64,000 nt of DNA from Isoetes taiwanensis (Eukaryota; Streptophyta; Lycopodiopsida; Isoetales; Isoetaceae). A program made the position numbers and the translations under genes. How positions within the stretch are numbered: position 1 is the stretch's first letter; each line of letters opens with the position of its first letter. The stretch spans positions 5,747,676 to 5,811,675 of the forward strand of contig JAJEKV010000072.1 in the NCBI GenBank assembly GCA_021234155.1, in the 5' to 3' direction. Positions 56,495 through 64,000 of this stretch are shown here, one piece after another. The notes under the pieces were generated by a model. It worked only from the letters and a program-made list of their open reading frames with translations. It made no database searches and was not told the origin of the DNA.

Positions 56495-57055
56495 GTTGTT
56501 TAATTGATGCGGATGCAATGCCTTTACAAGCTGCCTTTGCATCTTCACATCAATGTGTTAAGCTACTGTGAATCAGGTAAAGTTGCTACATCTCACATCG
56601 CATTCTCTGTTCTCTGATTAGTCATGTACTTCTTAGAGCAGAATGTGCTACACTGCAGATTCTTAGGAAAAATCATGGCAATTTGAAGCGGCCCTCAGTT
56701 GGGATTCTTACAAGCAGTAAGGTTATGCATTCGGTACACATGAAAGACAATGACAGACAAGGAAAGCTCTGCCTTGAAGAGAGTGATTGACTTACCAGTA
56801 ACCAAGTTGAGAGTTTCACTAAGGATGCCAACTATTGTTCTTGATCTGAAGGAAGGGAACTCCCAACGCTTTGTAACAACAAACCAACGCTTTGTAACAA
56901 CAAATGCACAACAACCTGTTGTATTTGAAAAGGAAAGGAACAACATAAATCTTCAAGAACTTTTAAAAGATAACTTAGCATCATTTTTAGAGCATAACAC
57001 AACGGGTGATTGTCTAGAATTCTATTACCGCAGTAAAAAAACCCAAGGACTTTGA
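56495..57055 (+). CDS. Unidentified gene-like exons
   Basis: A splice-bounded stretch (acceptor CTGCAG at about 56659, reading RKNHGNLKRPSVGILTSSK) precedes a 101-codon frame at 56750-57055. That frame reads LPVTKLRVSLRMPTIVLDLK, FEKERNNINLQELLKDNLAS and CLEFYYRSKK. A 21-bp in-frame tandem duplication (56863-56904) repeats QRFVTTN. Family unknown. Confidence 0.3.
56863..56904. repeat. 21-bp perfect in-frame duplication
   Basis: CCAACGCTTTGTAACAACAA plus one A occurs twice, duplicating seven codons without shifting the frame. Confidence 0.95.
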
Positions 57056-58640
57056 GAAGTTAAGCCGGAGGATGCTTACCTAGCTGGAAATTGTAGCAGG
57101 TTCAAAGATCTCTCTCAAATCGGCCCTTTTACATACTAGATATGTCTGCCAAATTGGAAAGCGGCCCATCCTCGTCAGGTTTAGAACCCAATACCAATAA
57201 ATTAGAATAAAATAGCTTTACGTAAAATGAGAACAAGTACCTGACTGCCGCATTTCTTCAAAGCTTCAGAACTCGCAATATATGTGTCAAGGAAAAGGAA
57301 GCAAAGGGATCCTAAGGGACGCATATATCTCCAAACGGTTTTTCTGGGCCGTCTATGGAGATCAGAAATTACCGACAGTTTGCAACAATCAAGGCATAGT
57401 TTCCGATTCCAAGCACAAATTCCTTGACGTACACGGCTCACGTTCTCTGTTCTCTGTAAGTATTGCATCCAGATTAACGTCAACAAAGCATGAAGTTCAA
57501 GATAGAAGAAACTCTCACGGCTAACCTAAGATAGAAGAAACTCTAACAAAGCATAAAGTTCAAGATAGAAGATTGCCATACCTTAACGGCGGGAGGGATC
57601 TGCAGCCGAATCGGAGGGAGCAATAGAGGTTTATGCTAGCACGAGCGATCTGGAGGGTGCACTAGCATATCCGTTATTGGCCTCCATTGCCTATTTTCCT
57701 GCCATTTTCTAATTTCTGCAACCGTGGATATGGAAGATTCGAGATCGAACGGAGAAGCCTAAGTCCACATCATTTTTTGCTGATCTGGAAATTACACGTG
57801 GATAGGCTAGAATTTGAGGAAAGGCTGTAGGCCCGGTAGGGCTGGTGTGCTAATAAAAAAAAACAATAATTCAAGACAAATAATAATTCAAGACCAAAAA
57901 AAAAAAAAAAAAAAAAAAAAACAAAACAAAACAAAAAAATATCAAATTTTGTTGCCTTCCCTTTGAAAGGACAACTTTAGTATTAATTAGGTTTAGTGCC
58001 TTAGGGTTTCGTGTTGCCAAGAGCGTAGGCATGCCCCTTGCTTGGTATTGTTGCATTTATTTGCGCCATGCCGAGGGTGGGTGGCAACGCTGAAGTTTAA
58101 GGCAACTAGGGTCTCCCTCTTTAAGAAGTATAACCCTCGCCTGCCGCTGTTGGCTTTGGTCACGCGGTATCCAAAGGTGTGCGTTGTACTCTTATTGAGG
58201 GTTACGAGAATGTTTTACTAATTTATATCCTAGTTTCTGATGGTGTTGTTGATGAAAGCCCGACACCAGTATAGGAACTGGCGTATGTTTTAGTAAGTAT
58301 TCGATTGGTCTCGTCTTTCGAAAAAGCGCGACCTGGGACAAGTGCAATGCATTTTAAACTTGCTAGCCTCGTGATTTTGGCGATGAGTCGGGCTATAGAT
58401 CATAAATCGTGTTTTGGTCATTTCATGTGTTACCCCATCCTTGGCCTTGCACATACATACTTATGAACCAATTAAAATTTATTAGTAATAGGATAAAATG
58501 TTAGGGTCTTAGCGTAGTAGCTTAAAATTAGCATTTTGTTTTGGTTAAAGAAATTGATTTACCGTCATTTGCGTGACTTGTAGGTGTTGCTGTTGTCATT
58601 TGCGTATTGTCGTGGAGTCGCATTTTGCTAGCTAGCTAGA
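57056..58640. other. No supported gene; poly(A)/poly(CAAAA) tract
   Basis: A run of about 25 A (from 57896) followed by CAAAA units near 57920-57937 could be the tail of a retroposed sequence on the plus strand, but no source body was identified. Remaining frames lack motifs. Confidence 0.4.
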
Positions 58641-60601
58641 CAAACCCTTAAAAACAAGCAAAAGATAACCCGGAAGAGAGAGCGTGGTTAACCCGCAACT
58701 AAATGTGGCATTAGCGTCTCAGATAGAGCCGCAACCAGTAGAGGCATTAGCGTCTCAAACAGAGGCTACAGAGCTGCAACCCGAAGTCATCGCGAAGAGC
58801 ACTCGCCACAGAGAAAAGAAGTAGACCACAACAAGCATGGTCTACTTTGAGACCGAAATTCATGAATTGGTTGTGTAATACGTGCAATGCCTCATTTCGA
58901 TTTGGAATTGATTACCAACAAATGAGGAAGGATGGCTAGACTACCATGTGGTATGGTAAAAAATGCCGAAGGGATTTTAAGCTTAGAATGATGGAGCTAG
59001 AGCCTGAAAAGAGTGAGCAAGAGAGGTATACATGGATAGTGGGTAATATTAGCCGCACTACCGGGAATATGATCACAAAAGTTGAAAATTTGAGTAGTCA
59101 TCACTTGAGGTTAGAGCTAAAAGAAAAAGCCAGCACATGGAATGTGGCGTGGACCAACAGAAAATTAAAGAAAGAAGTCCATCAACCCCCTCATCTTGTT
59201 AAGAAAGTGTTGGCGCAAACCATAAAAGCCAAACGTCCTGGTGAGACAGATAGGGAGTGGGAAGCTCGTAGAAGAGCAGATGCCAAGACAACTTGGTTTG
59301 CCAAAGTAGATTCATCACAAATAATAAACAGACAATGAATTGGTTCTGGTTCATATGGCGCAGTGTATAAGTGCAATATTTTAGGGTCTAGTCTTATTAA
59401 GGATGAACCTTATTGTGTAAAACTTCAACATGATAATTTTCATCCAAGTACAGATCCCAATAAGTTAGTGGAAGCTATGTTGAAGAACATGAGGGAGTCT
59501 GGAATGCAAGTTAGGCATGGGTGTATAATATGCTGCATTGATAGCACAACCGGCCTAGAAAGACAAGGCTTAAGTTTCCCTTTTTGGAATGGAGGTTCAT
59601 TGGCAACCTTCTTTACAAGTCATGGGTGCAATGCTTTTGCAGAGCTTGCATTTAAGAAGTTAGGATCTGTCCCCAGAGTTGAGACGGACTTGAGGCTGCT
59701 TGAGGAGCGCAGAAAGAAAGAATTATTTGTTGCCTCTAGGGTTGGGGACTTGGCAATGTCATTTTGCAGCGGGCTATGAAAACTCCATCAAGAAAGATAT
59801 TTGTATATGGACTTGCATCCGGGCAATATATTTCTCCATTTTGATTATGGAAAGGAGAAGGGATGTATTGATCCTCAGGCTGTATACATTGGCATTTGTG
59901 ATTGGGTGAATCCATGTTGATCGGCGAGACAGTGGAGGTAAAACGATGGCATTACAAGGGTTTGGATGGCGAGGGTAAGAAAAGAATTGAGATGGAAAGG
60001 GCCAGGCATCCATATATGCACGATGATCTTTATTTTGGTAGTGGCTCGAAGACAGTGCCTGCAAGGATTGACTTTGATTTGCACGGGGCAGCCTACATTG
60101 TCTACTACTTGGCTGACTTTGCTAGTAAACACTACTACATGGAGTCAATAGGAAGCCTGGAGCAGCAAGGCAAGCATCGGAGAATGTGCGACTATTTGAA
60201 ACATTGCGTTGAGTCGCCAATGAGAGACAAAACACAAAAATTTGATATGGCCCAGCTACTTGACACCATGCGGAGCAGTTTTCATTGCTCTCCAATTCCG
60301 TGCACGAGGCCACAATTGGAATCAGATTGGATTCTTCAACTTGGCCACGGTGGGGACGACGCAGTAGGTCCTAGTTGCATATTCTGTCTGTTATTCACAC
60401 GACCATAAATTCACATTCAAACATTGTTGTACTATATAATATTCCAAATAAATTCATTAAACGCTTGTTTGATGCTATTTGAGAAATTATTGTCTATATG
60501 TATAGCTTAGCTCTTCTTTTCGCGTGTTTTTTGTGTTATTTATTGTGTATTTTTTTATATGTCACAGCTAACGAAAATTATAAAGACAAGAAGTCAAAGC
60601 A

Positions 60602-60645
60602 CACCTATACAAGTCAGTCAGCGCACCTATACAAGTCAGCACTAT
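60602..60645. repeat. 22-bp tandem duplication that shifts the kinase-gene frame
   Basis: CACCTATACAAGTCAG starts at 60602 and again at 60624. The net addition of 22 bp is one base over a codon multiple, the shift needed to disconnect the upstream and downstream frames. Confidence 0.85.
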
Positions 60646-60859
60646 AATTATGTCTCATGAACAGGACGACGAATCTCCACCCAACGTGGGTACATCGGAG
60701 CAGCAGGGTCAGCATTTTTCGGTACCCTCTCATTTGAGGACCCCCTCTCCTTGGCGGCAAACCATGGAGAACGAGCTTGAAATGTCAGCTGCTCGGCAAA
60801 TGGAGAGGGCAGCAGCACATGCAAGACATGGTAAAAATTAAGGACGATTAATCGCAAAT

Positions 60860-61786
60860 GGGCTATTTTATTTTAAATTTTTTAATTAAGATTTGACAGA
60901 TTAGTAGGATCAATTTCACATTTTTTTGGGATACAATCGCCCATATAAAATACTTTTTTATCATGTGAAAAGGAAGAATCGCCCAAGTCATGATTCCTTT
61001 ACGGGCATTGTAAAAAGGGATTAGCCCATGTTTGATTTTTTGAACATATAAGTTAAATGGGAATAGCCCAAAATTACTTACATTCATGGGGTGATAACCT
61101 ACCCCGTTATCACCATTATCAAAAATTAGGGTTCGAATCAGATATTTTCATGGCACAATTACTTCTGAGTTAGGTCTTCTGAAGATGGGCCGATTTTGTT
61201 GGAGGAAATCGATATTTGAGTTAGGTCTCCTGAATGTGGGCCGATTTTGTTGCAGGAAATAGAGATCTGGAAGCAAATTTTTCGTAGCAGAATTAGAGCA
61301 CCGAGCTTGTTGTAGCAACGTTCATGATGTTTGAATGAGTTTGGAGACTCTTTGTGGGCTTCCCTTAAAAACCCAAGTAGCAGTGCTTTTTCTTGAATGT
61401 TAATCCTGTTAAGCCACCAAGCTTTGAATCTGGATTGTTGTAGGCTCTGGTTTGTACAGTAGCCGATGACACCAGAAGTACAGATTTAAGCTGTATTTGG
61501 ACACATAGGATCTCCTAAAGGCTTAAGAGTTTCTCAGGGGATCTCACAGGATACATAAGATCTCATAGGTGGTAGATTTCTGTAGCCTGTTGCAAAGCGG
61601 AGCAGTCAGTAGGAGGTTTTTACCTTGTTAAATGCTGGAAGTCCTATGCATGGGTATAGCTCTTTTAGAGATTTTTGTTTGGCAAATTCTTTGCGAAATT
61701 GTCCTACAACTCGTGGATCTGACCTACTCGGATGGGAGTTTTCCACTCATATGAGCGAAGTAGTCAAGCAAGATTTATGAGAGGTA
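60860..61786. other. Intron-like sequence with a 51-bp duplication
   Basis: GAGTTAGGTCT(T/C)CTGAA...GGGCCGATTTTGTTG occurs at about 61167-61210 and 61218-61260. Otherwise AT-rich with no coding sequence, consistent with intronic DNA of the kinase-like gene. Confidence 0.6.
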
Positions 61787-62503
61787 ATGCATAAAGCTCC
61801 ATTTCTTACATTGTCTATTGATGAATATACAACACAAGATAATACTTCATGGTTATGCATACATGTATATTCCACGTGTGGATATGAGCGCAGGTCTGAT
61901 TTTTTGTCCATGAGTAAGTTGCCAAAAGATTCAACTGCTGCAAGTATGTATGAAGAGGTTTTAAAAAGCCTGCACAATGTGGCTAGTTTCAGCAAGTTTG
62001 ATTGCCACAAATTTGTATGTTTTGGTGCAGATGGAGCTGGTGTAATGTTTGGATGTAGAGGTGGTTTGGGAGTAAGGCTTAAGAGTTCTATAATGCCTTA
62101 CAGTATACCGATTCACTGCGCACATCGTACTAATCTAGCATATCAAATATGCTCTGGTTTTCCAGTGATTGCAAAGGTGGAAACATTGATAAGGACGTCT
62201 TATAAATTTTTTAGTAAGAGTCCAAAGAGACTCAAGTATTTTTCAAACTTCTCTATTGGTCTGACAGAGGGTAGAAAACTGCTCAAAGACGTTGATACTA
62301 GGTGGATTTCCATTCATGGACCTGCAGAAAGACTAGCCGATGAATATGTTACACTAGTTGGAGTCGTGAAGACTATTGGAGAAGATGATTCCAGCACAAA
62401 GATAAAGGCTTCACAATTGTTAGCTTTGCTAAGTGATGCCGAAGCATTAGTTGTTTTGTATGCTATGCTTCCAATGATGGACCAGTTAAATATGCTGGTA
62501 TGA
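61787..62503 (+). pseudogene. hAT-superfamily transposase fragment (ZNF862/DUF4371-like)
   Basis: The frame reads APFLTLSIDEYTTQDNTSWL (strand with the first acidic residue of the RNase H-like core). It continues VCFGADGAGVMFGCRGGLGV with the second Asp, PIHCAHRTNLAYQI, and KDVDTRWISIHGPAERL. The GADGA..M.G...GV, HC.HR..LA and TRW..S motifs occur in that order in hAT-like transposases. The N-terminal BED finger and C-terminal dimerisation domain are missing. It lies in the large intron of the kinase-like gene, in the same orientation. Confidence 0.75.
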
Positions 62504-62601
62504 ATATAAATTAAATTTTGGTAACGACAGTTAACATTTAAATGGTGTGAGAAACGACAAATTGTTATTATTTTAAATGGTTATATCAATACCTTATATT
62601 T

Positions 62602-63005
62602 GCTCTTTTTTTTTTTTTTTGAAGGACGACAATCTATTATCAAGGAAAATCAAGATACATACAAGGGACTTGTGATATGGGACCCAAAACCAAGGGGACG
62701 AAATAGTCCCCTAAGCAAAACCACCCATACACAGTATATAATCATACTCCTTGTGCCACCTTGAGGCGTTTAATAGCCTCATCACCATCAACATGGTCTG
62801 CGACATCGAGATGATCATCAACAGACATCAAATTATCATGCCACTGAATAGTACGAGGTAGGATAGGCTCATGAGATGATATAACAGACTTCTTCCTCGC
62901 TGGCTTCTTCCAATGGACATGTTGCCATGACTCTTTAGCACATTGAAGTTTAGGACTATCAGCCATAACAATCTCAGAAGCATGAGAAGCAAAAGCAACA
63001 ACGTG
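62602..63005 (-). mobile_element. LINE 3' end with poly(A) tail, minus strand
   Basis: Plus-strand T-run 62605-62622 is the complement of a poly(A) tail preceded by ATTGTCGTCCTTC, similar to the tails at 42.7 and 50.8 kb. Upstream (minus) is an open frame MADSPKLQCAKESWQHVHWK without recognised domain. Target duplication not found. Confidence 0.55.
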
Positions 63006-63868
63006 GAGAGTAGTAGGATGATGGTGCTAAGGATGATACCATTGAAACTGTATGTAGAGCATCTTTCATAGCCGATACCATTTGCGTATTGGAGTCGTGG
63101 GAAAACAGAAGAAAATAAAATATTATGAAAATTAAATAACCCATCAAAATAAATATAAAATTATTATAAAAAAAATTCGCCCAAATATTAATTAATAATA
63201 ATAAAATTATACTAAAAAATCGCCCATGATTAATAACTTAAAAAATAACGGGTGCTCATAATTTTTACCCTGATGCAAGAGCGAATGAGTTTCGCACGGC
63301 TGAGTTAAGAAGGCTGTGTGCGATGGACGAAGTTTCAAAGAGGGATAATTGCACCATCACAGAGGTGCATAATGTAGCTGGCGAGGCAGGGCCAGACTAT
63401 TGTCCGCATGGAGCAGACTATGATGACGTAATCACAAATTTGGACAAGAATGAGGTTGAAAGAGATTGGCCTAGTAGGAGGGGTAAATATAAGGCTCATA
63501 AGTGCAAGATTGCTGTGGTTCGAGCAAAAGCAGTCGAGCGGCATGCCCAAGTGAAGGGACATTTACCCCACAACGGTGAGTTCAGCAAGAGTTTCGCACA
63601 GCAAGTATACTATGAGCTTGTGAAGGAAGTGCCCGTAAATTACGGGAGTAGAAAATGGAGGCAAGGAAGCGGTAGTGGCAGCACCAAGAGGGTCAAGCTA
63701 TCGGAAGATGGCGAGAGTGGGGCACATGGTGAGCCTATCACCATTACATATTGCTGATGCTATCCAACTCTTAGAGGTGGCAGGGGTAGCCGCGGCTGGA
63801 GCCGTTAATGACCTTGTAGATATTCGAGCCCAATTGGAGAATGAGAGAACTCGAAACCTAACCCTTTG

Positions 63869-63956
63869 TCCTGTTTGTTGTAGCCTATCTAAAGTGCCCC
63901 CTAGGATGAGATTACTTGCTCATTTTAGGGGGCACTTTAGATATATACAAACAGGA
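63869..63956. repeat. Imperfect hairpin within the last exon
   Basis: TCCTGTTTG...TATCTAAAGTGCCCCCTA (63869-63903) pairs with its inverted copy at 63926-63956, apart from a 4-base bulge, around a 22-base loop. It overlaps the codons for the zinc-finger-like motif. Confidence 0.85.
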
Positions 63957-64000
63957 TAATTGAAAAGGGAGTAAGTCTGGAGCGTGACCCTCTTGAATGG

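Larger units (their letters stand above)
58946..63959 (+). pseudogene. Protein-kinase-like gene with C-terminal zinc-finger-like exon, decayed
   Basis: Parts: 58946-60363, 60568-60832, 63282-63728 and 63775-63959, all in matching phase. The N-terminal linker (about 130 codons) leads into a kinase fold. It shows a Gly-rich loop IGSGSYGAVYKC (59339), an ATP-lysine candidate CVKL, a catalytic loop YMDLHPGNIF (Asp at 59810) and ICD-LGES in place of DFG. The C-lobe runs to GGDDA. Two TGA stops (59336, 59777) and a one-base loss near 59899 break it. A 22-bp tandem duplication (60602-60645) shifts the frame by one; discounting it joins the kinase part to MSHEQDDESPPN. After a 2.4-kb intron full of transposons the frame continues ANEFRTAELRRLCAMDE and ends in C-x2-C...H-x3-H (CPVC...AHFRGH). 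The last intron would be only 46 nt. No named family fits the whole. Confidence 0.6.

Overview
The window is nuclear DNA of a land plant: AT-rich, intron-containing and packed with transposons. Plant-specific families are present as broken or partial copies (an MLO-type seven-transmembrane protein, a PLS-type PPR repeat, a plant-style TRAX), together with chromovirus Ty3/Gypsy, CACTA, hAT, LINE and PIF1/Helitron-type sequences. Coding exons are short with canonical GT-AG introns. No organellar, viral or bacterial block was recognised. The mix of families suggests a large, transposon-rich genome, possibly a fern or other seedless vascular plant, but that is inference only.

Layout. 1-10.8 kb: the 3' end of an unidentified gene, then a six-exon-like translin-associated factor X (TRAX) gene on the minus strand (5.59-6.85 kb) carrying two single-A frameshifts. 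A tRNA-like SINE head (7.8 kb), two minus-strand LINE 3' tails and a PPR remnant follow. 10.8-16.4 kb: a degenerate chromovirus (gag, protease, RT, RNase H, integrase, chromodomain, 3' LTR) without a recognisable 5' LTR. Its LTR has a perfect five-unit heat-shock element upstream of a TATA box. 16.6-21.2 kb: an array of tRNA-like units, small gene remnants and a tail-anchored coiled-coil gene (minus). 21.7-23.7 kb: a 5'-truncated LINE flanked by a 42-bp direct repeat. 24.6-27.6 kb: gene-like exons bracketed by 37-bp inverted repeats.

27.7-48.9 kb: MLO exons cut off after the sixth, then a nested transposon block. Two tail-to-tail copies of one transposase-like gene family (29.1-30.7 kb plus; 37.7-47.1 kb minus) flank a 6.4-kb CACTA element with perfect termini and a TCT target duplication. 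The CACTA carries exons of an unrelated gene and part of a Copia LTR. The right-hand transposase copy is split by a 3.25-kb LINE with a 12-bp target duplication and has a 221-bp-arm inverted repeat in an intron.

49-58.6 kb: a non-autonomous hAT element with 8-bp target duplications, a short LINE insertion, a small minus-strand gene, a cluster of GCGTACGC palindromes (52.0-52.2 kb), a PIF1-like helicase end (54.1-54.6 kb) and several unidentified reading frames. 58.9-63.96 kb: a decayed protein-kinase-like gene whose reading frame continues, once a 22-bp duplication is discounted, through a transposon-filled intron into a C-terminal zinc-finger-like exon at the right edge.

The window reads mainly as a record of nested insertions around a few ancestral genes. 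No functional operon-like or pathway grouping is present.
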